Below, in pieces: positions 9,540 to 20,700 of a stretch of 64,000 bases of DNA (positions within the stretch are counted from its first letter, which is position 1; every line of letters starts with the position of its first letter). The notes below the pieces were generated by a model, which saw only the letters and a program-made list of their open reading frames with translations, had not been told where the DNA came from and made no database searches. Made by a program: the position numbers and the translations under genes. Origin of the DNA: Bathynomus jamesi (Eukaryota > Arthropoda > Malacostraca > Isopoda > Cirolanidae); assembly GCA_023014485.1 (NCBI GenBank), contig JAJOZX010005785.1:1-64000 (forward strand), written 5' to 3'.

Positions 9540-11620
9540 CATGGTTTAAATTTAGCAATTTGGACTCGGTTGTCAATCTTACAAATGTACATCTTTCTGA
9601 TCTGGAAAAGCTGCCTTGGGGTTCGGATTGAAATTTTCCTTTACTGCGAATGCCAGTTGTTTGGTTAGCTTTTTAAGCTCGTTCGAGTACTTTGCCAAAT
9701 ACTGTAAAGCCTCTAATCTTAATTTAGTTATTCTGAAGGGATTTCTTTTAAGTGAAATCTTTCACTCTTTGGGTAATGGCTCTAGGTTTCCCAAAATTTT
9801 TTTGGATGTCCTTTCCAGATTGAAGAACAACCCGAACCTTATGCTTGTGAAGTTTGATAAAGGAAATAAAGTAGTCATTTTGGACACGTGTGATTATATC
9901 GCTAAAATGAATGTCATGTTGGCTGATGAATCCGTTTATTCCAAAATCAGCAATGATCCACTAAAGACTTCCCAGGCTTCTTTTAATAAGGAGTTGGAAA
10001 GAATCCTTAAAGATTCTCCCGAACTTTTTCAAAGATTTAAATCTTATTTGCCCCATCTTCCTTATATATATGTGCTTCCAAAGGTGCATAAACCCTCAGT
10101 ACCTTTGCGCCCTATTATTTCTAATGTAGGAACTTCTACTGAACAGTTGTCTAAATGGCTCTCGAGCCTCCTTCCGCCATTAGTAGGCCAAATCTCTGGA
10201 GCACATCTTAAAATTTCTGCAGAGTTTGTTGTTGACAAACTTCGAGGTACAGACCTATCGAGAAAGAAACTGGCGAGTTTTGACGTGGTGTCCTTGTTTA
10301 CCAGAGTCCCTTTGGATCTAACCTTGCAGTTCCTGGAAGAGTGGCTTCATGATCATCCTGAGACCATTCCGTTTGATTATGGAATTATTTTGGAGCTTGT
10401 TAGACTTTGCTCGAAACATAACTATTTTTCTTTCAACGGGTCATTTTTAAACAGAGGACAGGTGTACCTATGGGCTCTTCGCTCTCTCTCCAATTTTAGC
10501 TAATATTTTTATGGAACTTTTTTAAGTTAATTTTTTGCCGGAATCTTTGGTGCCGGGGGTCAACTGGTTCCGTTACGTTGATGATACGTGTTATTTTGGA
10601 ATCTCGTGTGGATCTGGATGAGCTGGTGGGAGTTCTTAATAGTTTTGTACCATCAATACAGTTTATGTATGAAGTTGAAAATAGTGGATCTCTCTCGTTT
10701 CTGGATGTTCTTATTTTAAGAGATCCCAACCAAAGACCTTCTTTCAAAGTATTTAGAAAGCCTACGCATTCAGACAGCTACATTCATGCTTTTTTCAATC
10801 ATTCTCTTTGTACTAAGAAAGGTGTACCATCAATACAGTTTATGTATGAAGTTGAAAATAGTGGATCTCTCTCGTTTCTGGATGTTCTTATTTTAAGAGA
10901 TCCCAACCAAAGACCTTCTTTCAAAGTATTTAGAAAGCCTACGCATTCAGACAGCTACATTCATGCTTTTTTCAATCATTCTCTTTGTACTAAGAAAGGC
11001 GTCATTTCCGGTCTCTTTTTGAGAGCTTTCAGGATTTGTGACCTCATTTATCTTCACGATGAAGTTTTACATATTAAAAGTATATTTATACGTTTGGGTT
11101 ATTCCAAATTGTTCATCGATAAAGCTTATTTCACCGCTAGGAGATCGTTCTTTTCTCCCAAAACTGGAAACCGGGATAAAGACGTTTCATTCCTGGAAGT
11201 ATCCTTTGAGGTTAACAAAGGGCTTTCCTCACTCTTGCCAAAGCAGATTAAATTGGTCTCCGCTGTACCAGATAAATTGTCTTCGTTCATTCGTCATCCT
11301 ATTACTAAAGCCTCCAACAATTCTGGCGTAGTTTATGAAATCCCATGTGGAGGCTGCCCTTAAAAATACATCGGGGAGACAATTGATTTTCAGAGGATTA
11401 ATTCCCACAAACGTGACCTGAGATCGGGTAATACTAATACTTATAGTAGCCTAGTTCAGCATAGGGAACAGCATAATCATATTTTTAACTTCCAGGATTC
11501 TAAACCTATCATAAAGGTCAGGGACCAGGAACAGAGACAAATATACGAGGCATTTTATATTTTGGCAGAAGACACCATTTCCAATATTAAGTTGTTCTAC
11601 AATCTACAGTATGGATAGCT
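9540..11620 (+). pseudogene. Penelope-like element reverse transcriptase plus GIY-YIG endonuclease
   Basis: This is a reverse transcriptase of the Penelope-like class with a C-terminal GIY-YIG nuclease. The first open part (9616-10503) holds VLPKVHKPSVPLRPI, then SFDVVSLFTRVPLDLTL (motif A, catalytic Asp). After a frameshift come GSSLSPILANIF (motif B, about 10470) and WFRYVDDTCYF (motif C, YVDD, about 10570). Next is SFLDVLILRD, present twice because of a 177-bp tandem duplication, then GVVYEIPCGGC and YIGET of the nuclease (11325-11375), broken by a stop at 11361. The last readable residues lie near 11617. It inserted into the Polinton protease and is itself invaded by the 216-bp element. 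Confidence 0.85.
10648..11001 (+). repeat. Perfect 177-bp tandem duplication within the reverse transcriptase
   Basis: The segment beginning taccatcaatacag occurs at 10648-10824 and again at 10825-11001 with no visible difference. The length is 59 codons, so the reading frame survives and the protein would contain the VPSIQFMYEVEN to LCTKKG block twice. The identity implies a recent duplication event, or an assembly artefact. Confidence 0.9.
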
Positions 11621-11867
11621 TTATTTTTAACATTTTAAAATATTTCAGGGCAATTTCGGGTCGTGAACGGCTGCCAGATGTACAGGATTGATTTTTATAG
11701 ATTTCTTACCTCGAAGGTTGAAATGTGGGCAATAGTTTGACTTTGCCATCTGCCAGACGTACGACAGCTACCATCTCTCTGTCCATGTTTATGTCTTCAC
11801 ACAGTCATTCTAATCTTAGCTCTTCCGCAGGACGGAAGTTTTATAACTTTTTTAGATATTTTATTTA

Positions 11868-11925
11868 GTTTATGGCTTTGAAAAGGGCTTGGTTGTGACC
11901 AGCCGAAATTAATTAGACTTTTTAA
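11868..11925 (+). ncRNA. Hammerhead-ribozyme-like motif at the Penelope 3' end
   Basis: Core ttgaaaag (11878-11885) is followed by a strong hairpin ggctt-ggt-tgtg-acc-agcc (11886-11904), then gaa (11905-11907), then a-t/ta/a-t as a 2-bp stem III with a 2-nt loop, t at the cleavage position (11914) and agac as partial stem I. It lies about 260 bp after the GIY-YIG domain, where Penelope-like elements are known to carry such ribozymes. The fold is degenerate in stem I. Confidence 0.45.
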
Positions 11926-11977
11926 ACACTGTTTTATAATTAATTTTATATTTCTTCCTTGCAGGATGTTGTAATAT

Positions 11978-12002
11978 TACATACACACACACACACACAC
12001 AC

Positions 12003-12080
<78 letters not shown>
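11978..12080. repeat. (CA)n(TA)n microsatellite
   Basis: An impure (CA)n run of about 40 bp passes directly into (TA)n of about 60 bp. It lies exactly between the Penelope-like element and the mariner-type element, whose target site is TA. Confidence 0.95.
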
Positions 12081-12084
<4 letters not shown>

Positions 12085-12176
12085 GTGGACCAAAAAACAC
12101 GCCTTGAGATCTGAACATCAATAACTTCAAAAATATATAGTTCACACTTCCAAATTTACATACTTTTACCTCAATC

Positions 12177-12619
12177 GGATCTTTTCCGTTTGACTGCCGC
12201 CATTGAAACATAATTAAACTTTTTGTATTTTGTATTTTAACTGAAATGTCTTGATGATACAAATAAGTTACTTTATAAAAAGCTTTTCTTAATTTCCCCT
12301 TCAAATTTTGTTTCTTATAAACAATTTTAATTACTTTCAAGATCCATGCTTAATTTTTAAGTTTTAATCGTGTACTCAGAAAAATAAGGGGATCACCTGA
12401 AGATCAGGGCCTCCAGCCTTCTTTAGTTAGCTTTATAAGGCTAACTAACAAAAATGTCACGACCTAACCTAACCAATCGTCAAGGTCGTACAGTTGACCT
12501 AACGATTGGTTAGGTTAGGTCGTGATATTTTCATTAGTTAGCCTTATAAGGCTAAGTAAAGAAGGCTGGGGGTACTCACCTCTTATGTTTCAATGGCGGC
12601 AGTCAAACGGAAAAGATCC
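12177..12619. mobile_element. hAT-like MITE (443 bp) inside the mariner left arm
   Basis: The ends are inverted repeats, ggatcttttccgtttgactg and its complement, continuing through gccgccattgaaacata. The perfect 8-bp direct repeat cctcaatc (12169-12176 and 12620-12627) is its target duplication, and deleting it restores the mariner inverted repeat. An 8-bp duplication with short inverted ends fits the hAT superfamily. The core (12446-12555) holds the cgattggttagg module in inside-out order. It has no coding capacity. Confidence 0.85.
12446..12555. repeat. Palindromic cgattggttagg module within the first MITE
   Basis: The arms ctaactaacaaaaatgtcac and its mirror face outwards, with cctaacctaaccaatcgtca in the left half and tgacctaacgattggttagg around the centre. 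Both halves match the modules at 4949-5137, 14472-14555 and 48531-48620, but here the arms are in swapped order. Confidence 0.8.
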
Positions 12620-12876
12620 CCTCAATCTATTGATAAGCCCTCATAAAAATTTCAGACCTCTACATAAAATACTTTTTCCACAGCTGAGGGAACAATGAGG
12701 TATGGTGAAAAAAATGAATATCATAAATCCTAAATGTGCATAGCTGTACCTGGCAACTATTCTAAGACTTGTAGTAGTTTCTTTAGCCTATGGATAATCT
12801 GTTAATCTCTGAAAACGTCAGATGATATAGGCTACGCCCATCTTAAATACTGTTTTTTAAACTTACCCTTCAAATT

Positions 12877-13937
12877 ATGGTTTTAACTAACGGTGAAAAA
12901 GCGGTAATTGAAAAGTGTTTCTTGGAAAAAGGATGGACTGGGGCAAGAATTTTGAGGGAATTTCCAGGAATAACTTGTAATGTTACGTTTGTGAATAGAA
13001 TAATTAAAAACTTAAAGCAACCTGTTCGACGGCACGGAAACGTGGAAGTGGTCGGCCTAAAACAGTTTACACTCAAAACAATATAACAATGATCGAAATG
13101 ATGAGCCTATCTCAAGAGGATCGACCTAGGTCACACTGCTCTCAGAGGAAAATTGCAAGAAATTTAGGTACCAGTCGAAATTCCATACAAAGAATGCAGA
13201 GAACGGTAGGACTTAAAGCATTTTAAAGGATCCGTGTTTCAAGACGTGACAGCAATGTAAGAGCTAAAGCAAAAATTCGTTGTAGAAAATTGCTTCATAG
13301 ATTTTCGTCCAATGATGTTAAAAAAAATAGTTTATACAGATGAAAAAGACTTCACCAGCGAGATTGCTCGAAACTCCCGGAACGATGTTGTTTGGTCGGC
13401 GTAAGAAAGACATTCCTCCATCGAGACTTTACCACCAGATAAGTCGGTTTCCCCAAAAATCATGGTATTAGCAGATGTATCGTGGAATGGAAAGACGAAA
13501 ATTCATTTCATTTCAGAAAATAAAAAAAATATTTCAGAAACCGATGTAAATCTCTTAGAGGAAAATCTTTTGCCCGATTGTCAGCGTCTGTATTATGGAA
13601 ACGATTTCATACTCCAACAAGATAGTGCTACAGCTCATACTAGCAAGTTCACACAGGATTATCTACAACAGAATGTATTCAACTTCATTGGAAAAAACGA
13701 CTGGCCCCCGCAATCACCTGATTGCAATCCCATGGATTATTGTATATGGAACACTGTAGCAGAGAGATTTATGAAGGTCAAACAGAAAAGTTTACAGAAA
13801 TGCAATTAAAGAAAAAAATAATCAAATATTGGGGCAAAATAACATTAGTAGAAATCAGAAAATGTATCATATCGTGGAAGAAAAGGTTAAGATTAGTTTG
13901 TAAGCGGGACGGCGGACATATTGATCATATTTGTTGA
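12877..13937 (+). pseudogene. mariner-family transposase, DD37D-type, broken
   Basis: The DDE transposase has an N-terminal helix-turn-helix region (LTNGEKAVIEKCFLEKGW, 12877-13080), then a linker in another frame (GRPKTVYTQNN). The catalytic part has VYTDEKDF (first Asp, about 13330), FILQQDSATAHTS (second Asp, about 13620) and WPPQSPDCNPMDY (third Asp, about 13735). I count 37 residues between the second and third Asp, as in the DD37D branch. At least four frame breaks exist between 13080 and 13460. The final segment (13722-13937) is a shifted C-terminus. Confidence 0.8.
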
Positions 13938-14263
13938 TAAGATGTACAGTAAAATTAAAATTTTTTCAGTGTATGATATTCGTTTTTTTCACCATACCTC
14001 ATTGTTCCCTAAACTGTGGAAAAAGTATTATCATATATGTAGAGGTCTGAAATTTTTATGATGGCTTATCAAAAAATTGAGGTAAAAGTTATGTAAATTT
14101 TGGAAGTGTGAACTGTATATTTTTGAAGTTATTGATGTTCAAATCTCAAGGCGTTTTTTTTGGGCCACCCGATATATAATGCCTAGATTATAGGTGCTAA
14201 TTTATAGGTCTCTAATTTTGGAAATAATAATTATAACAACAATAATAATAAGAAGTTATTTTT

Positions 14264-14670
14264 GGACCTTTTCCAGTTTGTGTACCGTTTTTCATACCGT
14301 TTTTCATAATTAATTTTTCATACCGTTTTTCATAATTAATTTTTCCGAAACGTCTGTCAATAAAACTTCAATATGTATCGTTTCATCGTTCTTATTCCTC
14401 AAAATTATTAATATAAACACCCAGGAATGTCTGTTTGTCAGTCGGTCACGCTCAGGAATGTCTGTCAGCCATTGACGATTGGTTAGGTTAAGTCGTGATA
14501 TTTTCGTTAGCTTTAACCAAAATATCACGACTTAACCTAACCAATCGTCAAGGGCGTACAATTAACCTAAAAAAAAAAATAAAAAAAAATTGATATTATC
14601 ACTCATTTTTGATCTGAAAAGAAGCAAAAATAAATTATATGAAAAACGGTACACAAACTGGAAAAGGTCC
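14264..14670. mobile_element. Second hAT-like MITE (407 bp)
   Basis: It is bounded by ggaccttttccagtttgtgt and its inverted complement, with a perfect 8-bp target duplication ttattttt (14256-14263 and 14671-14678). The end sequence gga(c/t)cttttcc matches the MITE at 12177-12619, so both probably used the same transposase. The interior carries one copy of the cgattggttagg palindrome and a run of A residues. Confidence 0.85.
14472..14555. repeat. Palindromic cgattggttagg module within the second MITE
   Basis: The left arm ttgacgattggttaggttaa is followed by gtcgtgatattttcgttag, then the mirror ending aacctaaccaatcgtcaa. The sequence after it, gggcgtacaatta, is also present after the copies at 4951 and 48531 in part. 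Confidence 0.85.
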
Positions 14671-14801
14671 TTATTTTTCTTTGCTACATGTATTAGACAT
14701 ACAATAAGTTTACAGAGAATTACATACTAACATACACATGATAGTGCCATATTTGTTAATGATTAAGTAGGCTCACGAAGTAATTATGTAGTTGATTCAT
14801 A

Positions 14802-15374
14802 TTAGGGGCCACCATTCAATCTTTCAATCATTAAGGAGAATGGATAGACTGTGCGGCCTTTTCTTTTAATTAACAAACTACGACCAGCCACAATTCGTGA
14901 AAGGAAGTCATCTCCTTCTGTCTCGTATCGAACCAACGACTCAGAAGCAATTTCTTTTCTTTGGGCTTTGTGATCTTCAGTCAGTTCGCGAGAAACAAAC
15001 CGTGAAAACACTTTTGAGTATCCCAGCTGCTGAATTATCGTATTCACATTTCCTTCACTAATTCCTAGGTCGAGTGATTGCTCCTTGTATGTGACGCACA
15101 CATTTCATCGAATGATGCTGTTAGCACGTTGCACAGTGTGAGATGTCACAGCCGATGCCGGGCGACCGCTGCGTGGCTTATCATCGAGGCTCGCTCTCCC
15201 TCTCTCCGATGATCTCACACGTTTAGACCAGCGTCCAACTGTGCTTCGATTAACAACAGTATCTCTGTAAATGTTTTGTAAACGTTTGTAAATATTTCCT
15301 ACTGTTTCCTTCTCTGCGGAAGAAACTCGATAACAGCTCTCTGTTTACGACGCACATCACTGTCAGACGCCATT
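14802..15374 (-). pseudogene. mariner transposase N-terminal half, deleted C-terminus
   Basis: The minus-strand reading begins at an ATG complement at 15374 (MASDSDVRRKQRAVIEF) and shows two helix-turn-helix regions: NIYRDTVVNRSTVGRW, and after a frameshift near 15105, LDLGISEGNVNTIIQQLGYS. ELTEDHKAQRKEI and ETEGDDFLSRIVAG follow. At the expected first catalytic Asp (VAGDE in relatives) the sequence changes to GRSLLIKRKGR, a C-terminal-type segment, so the whole catalytic domain is deleted. It is a mariner fragment widespread in invertebrates. Confidence 0.75.
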
Positions 15375-15399
15375 TTCAAAACTGCGTTAACCACGGTTT

Positions 15400-16640
15400 T
15401 ATACAAGGGCGTTTAAAAGAGGTTTTATACAAGGAGGGGAGGTTCAAAGTGGAAAAATCCGGTTATGTGAAGCACAGAAAGTTCAAACTTACGGCCCAAA
15501 AGACATTTCAGCCCCATGGCCTATTATTTAGCTAAGAAAAAAGGGTGGAGCGAAATATATTGAGTGCCCATAGTAAATATTGGAATGCTAAGAACAATAC
15601 CTTATTTACAACACAATATGCATTGGTTATAAAACAAAGATACAAATGGCTTGACAAATATGAATTAATTTTCAATACAGTGTCAAGTACAACAATACAT
15701 AATGATTACATTAAATGTACAATAATACAATAATTATTGTTTCTGCGATAACTGCATTATAAGAATTCCAAGCAAACGGCTTCTTACACATGCGTTGAAT
15801 TGCGATACGGTACTTTACAGCCGATGTAGGCTGAGGCTATGCTGAGAAATTATATATAAGTTAACCAGAGGAAAATTTTGTAATACGCCTATTACCAAGA
15901 GAATATTGAAATGGGTGAAAGATATGTCAGGTCGCATTAAAAAACGAAACAGTGAATAATTTAAAGTAAGCGAACGTCAGCTCCAAGGAACACTTAGAGG
16001 AAAAATGTCTTTGAAATAGGCGAAATGTATGTCGCCCTACAGGGTGTGTATAAAGTAACGCACGTCGAGACAAACCTGATTTGAACTGGCTTAAACTAGT
16101 TTAACGGAGAAACACTTTCGGTATCGTGTTTATCCCGTTCAGACACAGGACGTGAATAAAACTGATTTTTAAAAAGAATATTTTTATATGCTAACTGTTC
16201 TAAGATAGCAGCAAGTCACAAACTTACATTCTGACTCCAGTAAAATGACTCGCGTGACTCAACTTCTCAAACAAGAAAAAAGGGTTGCGAATTATTAATA
16301 TACATTTTGTCCAAAATATTAGACGCCACTTCTGAAGGGATAAAGGAAGACTGATCTAATTCCGTTCTTTCTTGAAGTTTGCTTACGATATCATAGGAAC
16401 GTTAATACAGGTAGTTGACTTTACGGCCAAAAAATGTTCAAAAACGTACAAAATCGTTTTCTGTCAATACTTGACACAGGTGCCCAGAAAGCCTCTTTCA
16501 GTGCAGTTTTCTGCTGGTAGCGAGAATACATAACGCCTGCAGTACTCCGTAAGGGTGACCTCCTCTCATGACCTTCGATACTAACTTTAGAATGTATTAA
16601 AAAATTGTAGCACGAAAAATGAAATGCGCTGAATACCAAT
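15400..16640. other. Intergenic, no gene recognised
   Basis: This is AT-rich sequence with scattered stops in all frames. Short duplicated phrases near 15405-15435 (ttttatacaagg twice) look like a local duplication. I see no convincing coding, RNA or element-end signal. Confidence 0.5.
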
Positions 16641-16654
16641 ATATAATACACACA

Positions 16655-16957
16655 TATATATATATATATGCCGGTCAGATGCGATACCATTACACCATGG
16701 GCCTCACTCTTCCAAATGCCGTAATTCTTCTACATACTCGCAGAAACCAATGCCCCAAGGGGGCACCTCCCGCATGCCGTAACATATATACATTCAACTG
16801 CAAAGAACACGCAGTATAAATAACGTAAAGAACGACGCTTGTATAGGAGATATTCCGCGTAAGACGAGAGAGAGAGAACGAAACAAATGAAAAATGAGGT
16901 AACCACCTCATTTTTTCATTTGTTTCGTTCTCTATATATATATATATATATATATGT
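16655..16957. mobile_element. tRNA-derived SINE copies, rearranged, with (TA)n
   Basis: The minus-strand tRNA-like head (16669-16720, complement of atggtgtaatgg and ctgaccggc) is followed by an inverted tail block (16790-16890) with aacgtaaagaacgacgcttg, then a second short inverted piece with cattttttcatttgt (16908-16930) ending in (TA)n. It belongs to the same family as 17447-17742 and 33391-33608. Confidence 0.65.
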
Positions 16958-16959
16958 TT

Positions 16960-17408
16960 TTTTAAACATAACGATGCTTTTAAAGTGACCATAAAGTAAT
17001 TATAAAAATAAACATTAAGATTCACAATATATTGATTTCTATTATGTAGCATTGAGACTGGAATGTTTCCATGAATTTCAAGTAATCCAAGATCGAAAAA
17101 ACGTTTTTAATCGTAAAAGTTTTAATTTAAATCCTCATTTTTATTTAAAATTGGAAAAATCCTCAAAAGTGTTATATCTTCCAGCAGTGGAAATCTAATT
17201 TTGAATATTTACTGTGTAATTAAAGATAATTACAGTGTTATGTATTTTTAAATTTTATTTAATTTCTTTTACCGCTTGAAAAGGGTTTTTATATGTATAC
17301 TCGTATGCTTTCTAATCACAGGTTTTAAGAGTCAAAAAGGGGTTTATAAATTCAGTTATTATTACTTTTTGTTATATTTTATGCCCATTTTAATTTTTAA
17401 TACCTTTG

Positions 17409-17446
<38 letters not shown>
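16960..17446. other. AT-rich spacer ending in (TA)n
   Basis: No gene is seen. The final part (17410-17446) is a (TA)n tract at the tail of the SINE pair. Confidence 0.6.
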
Positions 17447-17448
<2 letters not shown>

Positions 17449-17742
17449 TTCAACTGCAAACACGCAGTATAATTAACGTAAAGAACGACGCTTGTATAGG
17501 AGAACATTCCGCGCAAGATGAGGAGGGAGAACGAACAAATGAAAAAATGGTTTCTGCGCGTATGTAGGAGAATTACGACTTCTGATCGAGTGAGGCCCAT
17601 GGTGTAATGGTTATCATACCTGACCGGCAATCGGAAGATCCCGAGTTCGATTCCCGGGTGGTTACCTCATTTTTTCATTTGTTCGTTCTCCCTCCTCATC
17701 TTGCGCGGAATGTTCTCCTATACAAGCATCGTTCTTTACGTT
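17447..17742. mobile_element. Head-to-head tRNA-derived SINE pair flanked by (TA)n
   Basis: The plus-strand tRNA-like segment (about 17595-17665) has an A-box-like tggtgtaatgg and a B-box gagttcgattcccggg. It is followed by the SINE tail (cattttttcatttgttcgtt to cgttctttacgtt) and (TA)n. The left half (17447-17550) is the same tail in reverse complement, also ending in (TA)n. The tRNA-like part lacks a proper anticodon arm, so it is not a functional tRNA gene. RNA polymerase III transcription from the A and B boxes is the expected promoter type. Confidence 0.75.
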
Positions 17743-17770
17743 GATATATATATATATATATATATATATG

Positions 17771-20700
17771 TATTACTTTAGGTGAGTTCGAACGACGGTT
17801 CAGGATGGATCGACCTACGGTCGACCCTTCTGCAGCATCCCGCCTCATTTACGAGATTTGGTGAAGGAGGGAATTGCTGTCTGATCTCCTCCTGCCCTCG
17901 TAGCCAGCCACGCATGGCTGGTCAGGGACTTTGCACAGGAATTTCTCCAGCTGGTTCTTGAAGTTATTCAGGTCGGTGTGCTGGAGATTCCTCACTTCTT
18001 TTGGAAGGACATTGAAAAGCTTTGGGCCTCGTATTCTTAGAGTATTTTCCATCCTCGTTTTCATCATGGCCCCTTGTTCCACCGCAGCTGGAACCGTACA
18101 AAATGTGCCTCTTCTCTTATTCCAGTTTGTTTCTATTTCCTTCCTAAGGTTAGGGACAGAGCCCTGAAGTATTTTTCATATCTATATTATTGTGTACCGC
18201 TCACGCCTTCTTTCGAGAAAGTAGAGTTTCAGGGATTGTAGTCGAGACCAGTAGTCTTCACCTTCCGTTTCCTCTATCTTAGACGCAAAAGTCCTTTGTA
18301 TAGCTTCAATGTTCGCAATGTCTCGTTTTCTGTATGGGCTTGTGATTACTGAGCAATACTCAATTATTGGTAGGACTAGACTCTTCCATAATTTGAGCAT
18401 GATGTTTGCTTTTCTGCTTCGGAAGCTCCTTCAAATGATTCCCATTATTTTTCTAGCCGTTGTAATTTTGATTTTATAGTGCTCTCTGAATTCTGCATCC
18501 GACATTATTACTCCAAGATCCCTGACTTGTGGATTTGGTGTATCTGTTTGGCTTGCATAGTTTTGTACCCTTTTTTCTGTAGCTCTTTGTTATTACCATA
18601 TCTTAGAAGTTGGAATCTTTCTTCGTTGAACTTCATATTGTTGTCTTCTGGCCACTGGAATAATGTTTCAATGTCGTTTTGTAATTTTCTTATGTCATCT
18701 TCGCTCAATATTTCCTTACATAGCTTTGTGTTAACTGCGAAGCATGATACAATACTGTCAAAATATCTGCATCAATATCTGCCATCATTATTATGAACAG
18801 CAAAGGAGCTAATACTGTCCCTTGTGGGACGGAGCTCTCTACTTCCGAGACTTCCAATTTAACTCCATTTACCACCGCTCATTGTGTTCTTTGCGTCAAA
18901 AAATTAAATATCCATCTTCCTAGCTTTCCAGTAATTCCTGTATTCTTAAGTTTATGTGCTATAATTCCATGGTCACATTTATCGAAGGCTTTAGCAAAGT
19001 CAGTATATATTACATCTATGTTTTGTTCTCGACACAGTGTTTCCAATATTTTCTCCTGGTGGTCTAATAGCAGTGATAGGCATGATCTTCCATCCCTGAA
19101 ACCATGTTGATTTGGGTTGTATAAGGTCTTTTCTTGTAGGTAGTTGGTAGTTTCGCTTCTAATTATACATTCAAAGCACTTTATAAGGTGTGAGGTGAGA
19201 GCTGCTGGCCGATAATTTTTGGGCATTGCTCTGTTACCACCTTTGAATAAAGGGGCAATGTTCGCGTTCTTTAATGGCAGTGAAATTTGTCCTGTGTCGA
19301 GTGATTTTCTCCATAGTAAGTATAGCGATTTGGCAATACTCTCTTTACATTTCTTCAGAAATGTGGCACTTCATGTGTCTAGACCTGGTGCCGAATTGTC
19401 TCGCATCCGTAATAGAGCCTTAATTACATCTCCTTCCGAGAACTCTAAGTTCATTAATAGTCAGAATTTGTTCTTGGTTGATTTGTATCAATGTCGAAAA
19501 TTCGTCTGGGTTTGCTACTTTCATCTCGGACTTAAGGGACTTAAGCAGTTCGCTCATTTTTTGGGGGTCATTTGTGCGTTTGGTCTCCCCATCTATCAAC
19601 GGACCAATACTCTTTTTGCACTGCATTTTCCTTTTCACAAAATTGTAGAAGTATTTTACGTTATTTTTTGTTTTCTGCTACCTTGTTTTCCTCCTCGTTT
19701 GTCTTATGTATGAATGTTTGCTTTAGGTCCATTTCTATTTCGCCTAGTTTCCTCTCTAGTTTGAGTCTCATTGCATCATCAGTTTTGCATCTGTGGAGAT
19801 GTTTTACGGTTTGCTTCCGTTGTCTAAATAGTTTCCTGATTTTTTCTCTCGAGCTTGCTACGTTTTCTCTTTTGTCTCTCTGAAAGATGCTTCAGTCATA
19901 TTGGTTTGGTTTCAGACTCCATTATACCTAGTATTTGTTCTGGAGTCTTCTCGTGAAGTAGTGATTCCCAATTTACTTCCTTTAAATCTTTATTTACACT
20001 TTCCCAATCTACTTTCTTTGAATTTATGTTTAAACCTTCAATTATTCCTTCTGCCTCTCTGGGATACGTTTTCGGACCTCTGGGCGCTAAATTCAATTGT
20101 ATATCGATTAGGGTATGGTCGGAGGAATTTGTGCGTTACCTTTTTATTTATTATTATCTCATTGTTATTTGTCAAAATTAAATCCAAAACGTTCTCTTTC
20201 CTAGTGGCTTTACAGATTTCCTGAGTTAGGGCTAATGTTTGATCATATCTAATAGCATTATTGCTTGGGTTCTATCATCTTTTGTAATGTTTCCATGAAA
20301 CTTCTCAACATACATGACTTCGTCACTTTTCTTCCATGTTATGAATGGGAAATTAAAATTTCCGCAAATTAGAATATTTGTTGCTGAAGTTTCAAGTAAT
20401 TTTAACATATTTTGTACTTCATTAGTGGCAAATTGGAATTCAGTTTTTGTGGTGTTTGGTGGTCTGTAGACGTCCCTAATGGTTAGGTTCAGTTCTTTTA
20501 CTTCTAAAATAATAATTTCGACTGTACTGTTTGATTTGTTTACCCTCACCTCACATGTGTATGTGTTTTTCACGTAGATTCAACATCCTCCCCCTCGTCT
20601 AGCCACTCTATCTGCTCTGTATATGTTGTAGTCCAGCAATGCTATTTCAGTATTCTCGATGCAGTTTTCACAGCCCTTTTCGCACTTATGTAAGTGTGTT

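Larger units (their letters stand above)
12081..14174 (+). mobile_element. mariner-type DNA transposon with long inverted ends, split by a MITE
   Basis: The left end (12081-12176, then 12628-12733 after the MITE) and the right end (13970-14174) are inverted copies of about 200 bp, beginning gggtggaccaaaaaa and ending ttgggccaccc. TA flanks both ends. The transposase lies between at 12877-13937. The left arm is interrupted by the hAT-like MITE at 12177-12619. Without it the element would be about 1.65 kb. Confidence 0.85.

Noticed and set aside
11978..12080. CRISPR-like or regulatory meaning of the TA/CA tracts
   Set aside because: They are simple microsatellites without spacers; their positions fit element junctions.
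17601..17665. A tRNA gene (A box, B box, perfect T arm)
   Set aside because: The anticodon arm does not form a 5-bp stem with a 7-nt loop, and the unit continues into a shared tail with (TA)n in several copies. It is a SINE head.
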